A stretch of DNA of 57,877 nt from Bacteroidota bacterium (lineage in GTDB: Bacteria > Bacteroidota > Bacteroidia > JABEUT01), in contig JABDCA010000016.1 of the NCBI GenBank assembly GCA_013288345.1, positions 1-57,877 on the forward strand. The letters run 5' to 3'. How positions within the stretch are numbered: position 1 is the stretch's first letter; each line of letters begins with the position of its first letter. The translations under genes and the position numbers were made by a program. A model generated the notes under the pieces. That model was given only the letters and a program-made list of their open reading frames with translations. It did not search any database and was not told the DNA's origin. Positions 8,885 through 16,584 of the stretch are shown here, one piece after another.

Positions 8885-9589
8885 ATGAGTAATTATATAC
8901 AGCGCCCCACTTTTAATAATGCCTCGGTTGTTAAAACATTACTGATACTTAATATAGCAGTGTACATACTTACCTATCTTGTACACAGCACACAAGGCTA
9001 CGACCTTGATATAAACCTTGGCCTGCATTATTTTGGAGCCGATAATTTTAAGCCACACCAGCTAATCAGTTTTTTATTTATGCACGCCCCATTATGGGAA
9101 GGCACAAATAACATTTTCCATATTGTGTTTAATATGTATGGCTTATGGATGTTCGGACAGATACTCGAGAACTACTGGGGTTCCAAACGCTTCTTTACCT
9201 ATTACATGATATGCGGAATCGGTTCGGGCCTTACACAAGAACTTGCCTGGTATTATTACCTGCACCACGATCAGTTACTCATGTCATTAGCATCAAGTCC
9301 GCAATACGAAACTTACATTAACCAGATAACAGCCATTGGTGCATCAGGCGCTATATTTGGGTTATTGTTGGCATTCGGAATGATATTCCCAAATGTTCCA
9401 TTGTTTATCATGTTCATTCCTGTACCTATAAAAGCGAAATGGTTGGTTATAGGTTACGGACTATATGAGTTGTTTGGCGGAGTAAGCAACCGTGGAGGAG
9501 ATAATGTGGCCCATTATGCACATATAGGAGGAATTATTTTTGGTTTTGTTATGATAATGATCTGGAAGCGAAAACCCCGAACAAATTGA
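8885..9589 (+). CDS. Rhomboid-family intramembrane serine protease
   Basis: The 234-residue membrane protein has six predicted helices. Catalytic Ser lies in GASGAIFG, catalytic His in HYAHIGG, and the oxyanion-side HIVFN occurs in helix 2. Rhomboids cleave transmembrane segments of other proteins inside the bilayer; the substrate here is unknown. It sits one base after mutL and three bases before a second rhomboid gene, so the three genes probably form one transcript. Typical length and intact catalytic residues argue for an active protease. Confidence 0.92.
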   Translation: MSNYIQRPTFNNASVVKTLLILNIAVYILTYLVHSTQGYDLDINLGLHYFGADNFKPHQLISFLFMHAPLWEGTNNIFHIVFNMYGLWMFGQILENYWGSKRFFTYYMICGIGSGLTQELAWYYYLHHDQLLMSLASSPQYETYINQITAIGASGAIFGLLLAFGMIFPNVPLFIMFIPVPIKAKWLVIGYGLYELFGGVSNRGGDNVAHYAHIGGIIFGFVMIMIWKRKPRTN

Positions 9590-9592
9590 GTT

Positions 9593-10438
9593 ATGACCTT
9601 ACGTCAGGAAGCAGATAAATTATTAGGAAGGAATGCCGATAGCCTCACAAGGCTAATCGTTATAAATGTTATTGTATTTATTCTCGCTAATATTTTCACT
9701 AATATTCCTGCCACAAGCTATTGGGTAAATTATGTTTCACTCCCCTCCTCTTTTGCATTGCTAGCCAGGTATCCATGGACACTATTCACTTACATGTTTG
9801 TACATGTTAGCTTCATGCACATTTTATCGAACATGCTATGGTTATACTGGATTGGCATAATCTTTGCCGACTTTATGGGCACCAAAAGATTGGTTTATAC
9901 CTATATACTCGGTGGAATTGCAGGTGGATTATTATACGTTGCAACTGCCCCGCTTTTATATCCTAACCAATTAGGCACCCTTATTGGTGCATCAGCAGGA
10001 GTAATGGCCATTATAGTTGCTGCGGCTATGCTGGTACCCGATTATGAAATTATGCTGCTCTTTTTTGGCAGAGTAAAACTTAAATACCTTGCTATAGCTG
10101 CCTTTATACTCTCATCGGTAATAGATTTTAGCGTGAACAGCGGTGGTAAAGTATCGCACGTTGGTGGGGCCATATACGGAGCCATTTTTTTATGGCAATA
10201 CCGCAAAGGCGTTGACATATCAGGCACCTTTGGTGATTACATAAAAAGCATTGGCAACTTTTTCACGCGCAAGCGAAGCAAAAAAGCTAAGCCTTTCCGT
10301 ACCAGGGAACAAACAGGCAACTCACGCGACAGGCAACGAAGAATAGACGAAATACTCGATAAGATATCACGCTCGGGCTACGACAGCCTATCGAAAGAAG
10401 AAAAGGAATTCTTGTTTAAATCGAGCAAGGAGAATTAA
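9593..10438 (+). CDS. Second rhomboid-family protease with basic C-terminal extension
   Basis: A 281-residue paralogue of the preceding rhomboid. GASAGVMA holds the catalytic Ser, VSHVGGA the His and MHILSN the helix-2 His/Asn pair. After the last helix comes a cytosolic tail of about 70 residues, first Lys/Arg-rich (roughly 218-240) and then a helical RRIDEILDKISRSGYDSLS segment seen at the end of many Bacteroidota rhomboids. It converges with the phospholipase-D-like gene cluster 11 bases downstream. Confidence 0.9.
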   Translation: MTLRQEADKLLGRNADSLTRLIVINVIVFILANIFTNIPATSYWVNYVSLPSSFALLARYPWTLFTYMFVHVSFMHILSNMLWLYWIGIIFADFMGTKRLVYTYILGGIAGGLLYVATAPLLYPNQLGTLIGASAGVMAIIVAAAMLVPDYEIMLLFFGRVKLKYLAIAAFILSSVIDFSVNSGGKVSHVGGAIYGAIFLWQYRKGVDISGTFGDYIKSIGNFFTRKRSKKAKPFRTREQTGNSRDRQRRIDEILDKISRSGYDSLSKEEKEFLFKSSKEN

Positions 10439-10449
10439 ATAGCTAATCG

Positions 10450-11892
10450 TTATTTAACTTTCACCAGTTTCTTCACTAAAGAATTATTACCTGCTTGTAT
10501 TTTTAGCACATAGACTCCTGCGCTTACCCCACTAAACTCCAATTGATGATTACCCGCTGCCTGCATCTCTCCACCAGCAAGGGTGCATACTTTCTGGCCC
10601 ATTATATCAAATGCGCTTACGGTAACCTTTTCATCCTGCAATAGTGTATAGCTTATTACTGTTTTATCGGTGTAAGGGTTCGGGTATGTATTAAGAGAAA
10701 TATTATCAGCACTAACTGACTCCACACCCAATGCACAGGCCAAATGTACTGTATCAAGTATGTTGCCGGAAATAACAAAAAAATCTTCTGCAAACGATTG
10801 ATAATACATATTAGCAATAGTATCGTTATGTATTATTATCGTATTCTCATCGTTGGTAGAGTTGGCAGTGGCTGTCCAGTTATGTGAGCCGGTAAGCACC
10901 AAGGGATCAGAACATGGATTTGAAGGATCGACAATAAGGTATTTATCGTGGTAAATATCATTCCCTGTATATATAGTTATGTTGGCTGCCAGATAATTGC
11001 TTAATATGCTAAACGCACCGTATTGCAAACTATATTGATCCATTACCGCAGCAGCAAATGCGCCATTTTTCACAGTATTCACAATGGCGGTAGCATCAAC
11101 ATCTTCCGAAAAAGCATACATAGCGCTATATATATCGGTATTGGCAGTTGCAATATGGCTTAGTATTTGCTTGTTCACACTATCGGTCGGGCTAAAATAA
11201 ACCTCAATAACAGAACCACCTACACTAACCAAATGATTTGCCACTTTAGTTTTATACGGCCCGAACTTTGACTTTGTAGCATTTGGCTGGCTACCATGTG
11301 TAGAATCGCCCCACATAATATCAAATTCCTGTGTGTATATTATTGCCAATTGCTTCGACTGTATAGAAAGGTCATTATTATAATCCCCTGTGTTCATATA
11401 ATCACTCCAGTCTGCCGAGCCTGTCCATACTATTGCATCGTTCGAATCAGGAGCGTTTACATCAATAACGATGAACTTATTGTGCATTATATTATAGTTA
11501 CCTCCTGTTGGGCTTCCGAGTGTTGGTATGTTGCTGTTAAGCAAGTTCAAGCCTGAATTAGGTGCACTACCATCACATATCCATCTTACTTTTACTCCTC
11601 TTGCATAAGCATTATTAATGGCAGTTGCAAACTTGCCCACTCCACCTGAATTACGTGCTGTATAATCATATTGCGCTATATCAACTGTATATTTTGCCCT
11701 GTCAATATAGGCCGACATAGTATCGGAAAGGCTATTGGTGATATAAGTTGCCTTTACACCTGTTGAGCGGGTGGTATCTACCGGATGGTTAAAGAACACT
11801 TTTATTTTATCGGTAATATGCTGCTGTGCTTTAAGTTCACTTGCAACTAAAGAAACAAATGCAAGAGCCACAACTACTATACTTTTCTTCAT
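10450..11892 (-). CDS. Secreted phospholipase-D-like protein with T9SS sorting domain (copy 1, alpha subtype)
   Basis: The 480-residue protein has a signal peptide ending near ELKAQ, two phospholipase D half-domains and a C-terminal type A T9SS domain. Both HKD motifs are intact (HNKFIVID and HDKYLIVD), each followed by TGS-x-W. The PLD fold covers nucleases, phospholipases and phosphatidyltransferases, so the substrate is open. The last 85 residues (TYPNPYTDKTVISY to VKK) are the sorting signal, so the protein should be exported and surface-attached or released. It is the last gene of a three-gene run with 17-25 base gaps. The alpha subtype is marked by RWICDGSA and VDPSNPC. Confidence 0.9.
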   Translation of the reverse strand: MKKSIVVVALAFVSLVASELKAQQHITDKIKVFFNHPVDTTRSTGVKATYITNSLSDTMSAYIDRAKYTVDIAQYDYTARNSGGVGKFATAINNAYARGVKVRWICDGSAPNSGLNLLNSNIPTLGSPTGGNYNIMHNKFIVIDVNAPDSNDAIVWTGSADWSDYMNTGDYNNDLSIQSKQLAIIYTQEFDIMWGDSTHGSQPNATKSKFGPYKTKVANHLVSVGGSVIEVYFSPTDSVNKQILSHIATANTDIYSAMYAFSEDVDATAIVNTVKNGAFAAAVMDQYSLQYGAFSILSNYLAANITIYTGNDIYHDKYLIVDPSNPCSDPLVLTGSHNWTATANSTNDENTIIIHNDTIANMYYQSFAEDFFVISGNILDTVHLACALGVESVSADNISLNTYPNPYTDKTVISYTLLQDEKVTVSAFDIMGQKVCTLAGGEMQAAGNHQLEFSGVSAGVYVLKIQAGNNSLVKKLVKVK

Positions 11893-11911
11893 GATTTTCC
11901 TTAAAACACTA

Positions 11912-13360
11912 TTAATTTACAGCGACAAGCTTCTTAGCATACATATGTGCTCCTTCCTGTATCTGTAGTATATAAACACCAGCCACATTATTGTTAAAAG
12001 TAAATGAGTGTGTACCTGCATCTAGCATCCTGCCATCAGCAAGTGTACTTACCTTCTGCCCCATTATGTTATAAACTGCAATTGTTACGCTTTCATCGGT
12101 AGCAAGAGTGTATTTAATTGTGGTGCTTCCGCTAAACGGATTAGGGAAAACATCTATTTGTGATTCTGTCCCGTTTATATTATTTATGCCTGCCGGGCAA
12201 GGCTTTTGTTTCGTAAGTGCTGTACCACCAATGTTTTTAAAGTCAGATGCAAATGCCTGAAGATATAGATTGGCAATAGTATCATTATGAACTATAACCG
12301 TATTCTCATCATTTTTTGTATCAGCCGAAAAGGTCCAGTTATGTGAACCTGTAAGCACTTTTGGATCATAACAAGGAGAGGCCGGGTCAGTGACCAGATA
12401 CTTATTATGATAGAGATAATTGGCATTAACATAACCCACAAAATTACTGCCAAGGCCCTTTGGTAATATACTGGTATAAGTAACATAGGTTCCGCTGCTG
12501 TACTGATCGAGTATTGCATTGGCATATACACTGGCACCTTTCCTGTATACAATATTCCATGCGTCAGTAGTGTCTGAAAATGCATTCATGCCGCAGTACA
12601 ATTCAGCTTTAGCGCTTTTAATTGTTTTTAAAATGTGGTTATTGGTACTATCCGATGGGCTAAAATAAAGCTCTACTAAAGAGCCACCAATATGGAAAAC
12701 GTGTGTGCCAGAGTTTGGTTTATACGGCCCGAATTTAGTAGCACTTACAATAGATGCGCCTCCATGGGTAGTGTCGCCCCACATAATATTAAACTCATGT
12801 GTATATGCTCTTGCCAATACTTTAGATTGAAATACTATCATATTATTATAATCGTGAGAACTCATTGTCGCATCCCAATCTGCCGACCCTGTCAATACAT
12901 ACGATTGAGTACTATCGCTTGCATACTCATCAACTATTACAAATTTATTGTGCATAATGCCATAACTACTGGTGGTAGGGCTTGCAATAACCGGAATAGA
13001 AGCGTTGAGTAACTTAACCCCTGTGTTTTTAGAAGCATAACTTCCATCTTGTATATAACGAACCTTAACACCCCTGCTATAGGCAGCATTAACAGCATTT
13101 GCTATCGGATCGCCACCCCATGTTTCGTATTCATACTGGGTTATGTCTACCGTATATTTAGCCCTGCTTATGTAAGCAGCCAGTGTATCGAATATGGTGT
13201 TGTTTAAATAAGTCGCATTTACACCTGTTGTAGAATAAGTATTATCGACTGGCTGTGAAAAGTAAACCTTTATATACTTATTGATATTTTGCTGTGCTAT
13301 ACTATTTATGGATTGAGCAAAAAATACAGAACCTATTGCCAGGGTAATAATTTTTTTCAT
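11912..13360 (-). CDS. Secreted phospholipase-D-like protein with T9SS sorting domain (copy 2, beta subtype)
   Basis: About 482 residues: signal peptide, two HKD half-domains (HNKFVIVD and HNKYLVTD, both complete) and a T9SS type A domain starting at VFPNPFSG. The ATG at 13360 is preferred over a TTG six bases upstream. Beta-subtype markers shared with copy 4 are TTGVNATY, RYIQDGSYASKNTGV and LYHNKYLV. Its sorting domain, however, is closest to that of copy 3 (LADGRMLDAGTHSFTF). It is the middle gene of the copy 3-2-1 run. Confidence 0.9.
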   Translation of the reverse strand: MKKIITLAIGSVFFAQSINSIAQQNINKYIKVYFSQPVDNTYSTTGVNATYLNNTIFDTLAAYISRAKYTVDITQYEYETWGGDPIANAVNAAYSRGVKVRYIQDGSYASKNTGVKLLNASIPVIASPTTSSYGIMHNKFVIVDEYASDSTQSYVLTGSADWDATMSSHDYNNMIVFQSKVLARAYTHEFNIMWGDTTHGGASIVSATKFGPYKPNSGTHVFHIGGSLVELYFSPSDSTNNHILKTIKSAKAELYCGMNAFSDTTDAWNIVYRKGASVYANAILDQYSSGTYVTYTSILPKGLGSNFVGYVNANYLYHNKYLVTDPASPCYDPKVLTGSHNWTFSADTKNDENTVIVHNDTIANLYLQAFASDFKNIGGTALTKQKPCPAGINNINGTESQIDVFPNPFSGSTTIKYTLATDESVTIAVYNIMGQKVSTLADGRMLDAGTHSFTFNNNVAGVYILQIQEGAHMYAKKLVAVN

Positions 13361-13383
13361 AAACAACTGCTTTTACACATTAA

Positions 13384-14811
13384 TTAATTTACAGATACAA
13401 TCTTCTTCGTGAAACTATTCACACCATCTTGCACCTTAACTATATAAACACCAGCACAAGGACTATTAAATGTAAATGAGTAAGTACCTGCATCAAGTCT
13501 TTTACCGTCAGCAAGCACACTTACCTTTTGCCCCATTATAGTATATACTTCAATTGTCACATTCTCGTCAGAGGAAAGTGTGTAACTTATAGTTGTATGG
13601 CCATTTGATGGATTAGGGAATATATCAAGGTGTGTTGAAATCTCTTCTATATTATTTAACCCCACCGTACACCCTTTACCGCTTTGTTTGGTTAATGTTT
13701 TGCCGCCAATAACTTCAATGTCTTTAGCAAACGATTGAAGATACAAGTTGGCTATGGTATCATTATGAATGATTATAATGTTTTCATCGTTCTGATTATA
13801 TCCTGCTGCGGTCCAGTTCATAGAACCGGTAAGCACCATTGGGTTACCACAAGGATTAGATGGATCAACTATTATAAATTTATTGTGATAGATATAGGTG
13901 CCTGTGTACTCTGCAAAATTAGCTATTGCCGATAATGCAGTGTAAGCAGTACTTCCCGAACTATACTGATCAAGAACACAACCTGTATAGATACCTGCTT
14001 TACCCTGGTTTACGAAAGGGGTAGAATATTGTGTTTGTGTAAAATCGTACATGCCACAATACAAGTCTGTTTTTGCAGCATTAATTGTTTTAATAACATG
14101 TGTATTGCAAGTATCCGATGGGCTGAAATACAATTCGACCTCTGAACCGGCAACAGTAAACTTGTGTGTACCTGAATTAGGCTTGGTTGTCCCGAACTTC
14201 GAATTGGTTTTATTTGGCCCGGCACCATGAGTGGTGTCGCCCCACATAATATTAAACTCATTTGTAAATGCCCTTGCCAATACTTTCGATTGAATAAAGA
14301 CTTCGTTGTTATAATCAAAATCATTCATTTCAGGGCTCCAGTCTTCTGAGCCATCTGATACTATGGCATGCAGTGAATCCCATGCGTCAATTATAACAAA
14401 CTTGTTATGCATTATATTATAAATACCGCCAACAGGAGGGCTGCCAAAGCGGGGAATACCTGCAGATAAAAGCGATAACCCCACATTACTTGCACTGCTA
14501 TCGTGTAGCCATCTTACTTTTACTCCGCGTTTATATGCGTTATTAACAGCAGTTGCAATATCAGCAATGGTATCAGTTTTATACGCTGTATAATCGTACT
14601 GTGCTATATCAACTGTATACTTTGCGCGGTTTATATAAGCTGCAATGGTATCTAAAATGCCGTGAGGTACGTACTTGGCATTTACAGCGGTCGAAAAGCT
14701 ATTATCGACAGGATGATTAAAATAAACTTTTATTTTATTTAATATACCTTGCGAATTTGCATCACAAAAAATTAACATTACTGAAGCAATCAGGATGGTA
14801 ATTTTCTTCAT
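13384..14811 (-). CDS. Secreted phospholipase-D-like protein with T9SS sorting domain (copy 3, alpha subtype)
   Basis: 475 residues with a signal peptide, complete HKD motifs HNKFVIID and HNKFIIVD, and a T9SS type A domain beginning at IFPNPSNG. The first HKD is followed by DGSEDW rather than TGSxDW. Alpha-subtype markers shared with copy 1 are RWLHDSSASNVGL and VDPSNPCGNP. It is the first gene of the copy 3-2-1 run. A bidirectional terminator at 14898-14930 separates it from copy 4, so it needs its own promoter in the 87 bases upstream. Confidence 0.9.
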   Translation of the reverse strand: MKKITILIASVMLIFCDANSQGILNKIKVYFNHPVDNSFSTAVNAKYVPHGILDTIAAYINRAKYTVDIAQYDYTAYKTDTIADIATAVNNAYKRGVKVRWLHDSSASNVGLSLLSAGIPRFGSPPVGGIYNIMHNKFVIIDAWDSLHAIVSDGSEDWSPEMNDFDYNNEVFIQSKVLARAFTNEFNIMWGDTTHGAGPNKTNSKFGTTKPNSGTHKFTVAGSEVELYFSPSDTCNTHVIKTINAAKTDLYCGMYDFTQTQYSTPFVNQGKAGIYTGCVLDQYSSGSTAYTALSAIANFAEYTGTYIYHNKFIIVDPSNPCGNPMVLTGSMNWTAAGYNQNDENIIIIHNDTIANLYLQSFAKDIEVIGGKTLTKQSGKGCTVGLNNIEEISTHLDIFPNPSNGHTTISYTLSSDENVTIEVYTIMGQKVSVLADGKRLDAGTYSFTFNSPCAGVYIVKVQDGVNSFTKKIVSVN

Positions 14812-14897
14812 AAACTATTCAGGGTTTAGTTTATGTAAATATACCCGACACCAACACCTGTTATGTTAAACAAATATTAATATGGTGTTAAGTAAAT

Positions 14898-14930
14898 AAA
14901 AACACCCCACACTATTGCGGGGCATTTTTA
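14898..14930. terminator. Bidirectional rho-independent terminator between PLD copies 4 and 3
   Basis: A GC-rich hairpin (ACCCCACACTATTGCGGGG core) is flanked by an A-run on the left and a T-run on the right, so it can terminate transcription in either direction. For the minus-strand array it follows copy 4 and precedes the copy 3 promoter region. Confidence 0.7.
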
Positions 14931-14952
14931 TCTAAACTTCCAACAAAATATA

Positions 14953-16449
14953 TTATTCAGCCTGAACCAGCTTTTTCACGTAAGTGCGGCCGCCTTCAGT
15001 TACCTGTAAAATGTATATGCCCGCCTGCTGTCCGCTGAATTGATAGCTGTGCATACCTGCTTCAAGCTTTTCTCCATTTACCAATGTGCTTACTTTTTGT
15101 CCCATTACATTGTAAACGCATATAGTTACGTTAGCATCTGCTGCAATATTGTAGCTTATCGTAACACTTCCCTTATAAGGATTAGGGAATACATCCAGCT
15201 TTGATTCGTTGCTTTCAATTGTATTTATTCCGGTAGGTTTACAAGGATTTTTAGGCGGCACTACAGATGCACTGGCAATTGCTTTAAAGTCTCCACCAAA
15301 ACTCTGAAGATAAAGATTGGCAATAGTGTCGTTATGCACTATAACTGTATTCTCGTCATTCTCAGCATCAGCAGATGATGTCCAGTTATGAGAACCTGTA
15401 AGTACTTTCGGATCATCGCAAGGAGCCGAAGGATTAATTATAACATATTTATTATGATACAAGGTATTGCTGGCAACATAGCCATGAAAGTTAGCACCCA
15501 AGCCATTAGGCAGGATAGTAGTATATGGAGTATAAGTTCCGCTGCTAAAATTATCGAGTATTGCGTATGCAGTAGCTCCGTTAGTTTTTTGAGTTACAAT
15601 ATCATTTGCATCGGTCGTTTCGGTAAACGTAAACATGCCGCAATACAGATCTACATTAGCGCTGGTAATTGACTTTACGATATGGTTGTTCACACTATCT
15701 GATGGGCTGAAATAAAGCTCAACCTCAGAACCACCAATTGTAAACTTATGCGTACCCGAATTAGGCTTGCACGATCCAAATTTAGCTTTGGCTGAATCAG
15801 CAGCTCCACCATGTGTTGTATCGCCCCACATAATATTAAATTCATTGGTAAATGCTTTGGCCAATACCTTCGATTGGAATACGATAATATTATTGTAATC
15901 GCCCTGGCTCATGGCATCATCCCAGTCAGGCGAACCGGTCCACACCCATGTTTGGGTACTATCAGGAGCATGCTCATCAATTATCACAAACTTATTATGC
16001 ATTATGTTGTACTTCTCACTTCCGTTGCTGGTAGTACAGCTTGCATTACCTTGTGTTGGGCTAACCAGAATAGGAATAGGATATGCCTTACACATTGCCT
16101 GAACGCCGGTGTTTTTGGTAGAGTAACTGTAGTCTTCTATATAACGGATCTTAACACCTCTTTTATAGGCTGCTTTAATAGCTGTTAAAATAGGATCGGT
16201 ACCCGATAACGATTCCCATTCATATTGTGCTATATCAACAGTGTATTGTGCTTTATTAATGTAGGCAGCAAGGGTGTCGAATATGGTATTATTACAATAC
16301 ACTGCATTTATACCAGTTGTAGATAAGGTATTATCTACAGGTTGGGTAAAATAGCACTTAATATATTTCGTGATGTTTTTTTGGGCGCTAGCAGTGGCTG
16401 AAAGCCCAATAAATGCAATTAACACAGGGAGTAATTTTACTTGTTTCAT
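14953..16449 (-). CDS. Secreted phospholipase-D-like protein with T9SS sorting domain (copy 4, beta subtype, altered second HKD)
   Basis: 498 residues: signal peptide (SATASAQ), two PLD half-domains and a T9SS type A domain at VFPNPYKG. The first HKD (HNKFVIID) is complete. In the second (HNKYVIIN) the codon for the conserved Asp reads AAT, Asn. Beta-subtype markers shared with copy 2 are TTGINAVY, RYIEDYSYSTKNTGV and LYHNKYVI. An extra loop with two Cys (roughly residues 130-142) precedes the first HKD. It is transcribed separately from the other three copies. Confidence 0.9.
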   Translation of the reverse strand: MKQVKLLPVLIAFIGLSATASAQKNITKYIKCYFTQPVDNTLSTTGINAVYCNNTIFDTLAAYINKAQYTVDIAQYEWESLSGTDPILTAIKAAYKRGVKIRYIEDYSYSTKNTGVQAMCKAYPIPILVSPTQGNASCTTSNGSEKYNIMHNKFVIIDEHAPDSTQTWVWTGSPDWDDAMSQGDYNNIIVFQSKVLAKAFTNEFNIMWGDTTHGGAADSAKAKFGSCKPNSGTHKFTIGGSEVELYFSPSDSVNNHIVKSITSANVDLYCGMFTFTETTDANDIVTQKTNGATAYAILDNFSSGTYTPYTTILPNGLGANFHGYVASNTLYHNKYVIINPSAPCDDPKVLTGSHNWTSSADAENDENTVIVHNDTIANLYLQSFGGDFKAIASASVVPPKNPCKPTGINTIESNESKLDVFPNPYKGSVTISYNIAADANVTICVYNVMGQKVSTLVNGEKLEAGMHSYQFSGQQAGIYILQVTEGGRTYVKKLVQAE

Positions 16450-16461
16450 AGGGAGATTAAG

Positions 16462-16491
16462 TATTTGTTAAGCGAAGCTACTTAACAAATA
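16462..16491. promoter_or_regulatory. 11-bp perfect dyad just upstream of PLD copy 4
   Basis: TATTTGTTAAG, eight bases, CTTAACAAATA forms a perfect inverted repeat 13 bases upstream of the copy 4 ATG. A related TTAAACAAATATTAATAT string lies upstream of copy 3 (about 14866-14883). It may be an operator or a leader hairpin; function is inferred. Confidence 0.4.
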
Positions 16492-16530
16492 TTTAATATA
16501 CAAGTAATATACCGGTAATATTATCCATAT

Positions 16531-16552
16531 TCAATACACTATAAAGTATTGA
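16531..16552 (-). terminator. Possible weak terminator hairpin after the TPR/PD40 gene
   Basis: TCAATAC, an eight-base loop, GTATTGA lies 33 bases downstream of the stop codon of the minus-strand TPR/PD40 gene. It lacks a clear U-run, so termination is uncertain. Confidence 0.3.
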
Positions 16553-16584
16553 GTTGGGAATCAGCAGGAAAAAAGATTCAGAAA

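Noticed and set aside
10450..16449. The regular repetition of PLD genes as a recent assembly artefact
   Set aside because: The four copies differ at most positions and alternate in subtype, with distinct intergenic sequences, so they are genuine diverged paralogues.
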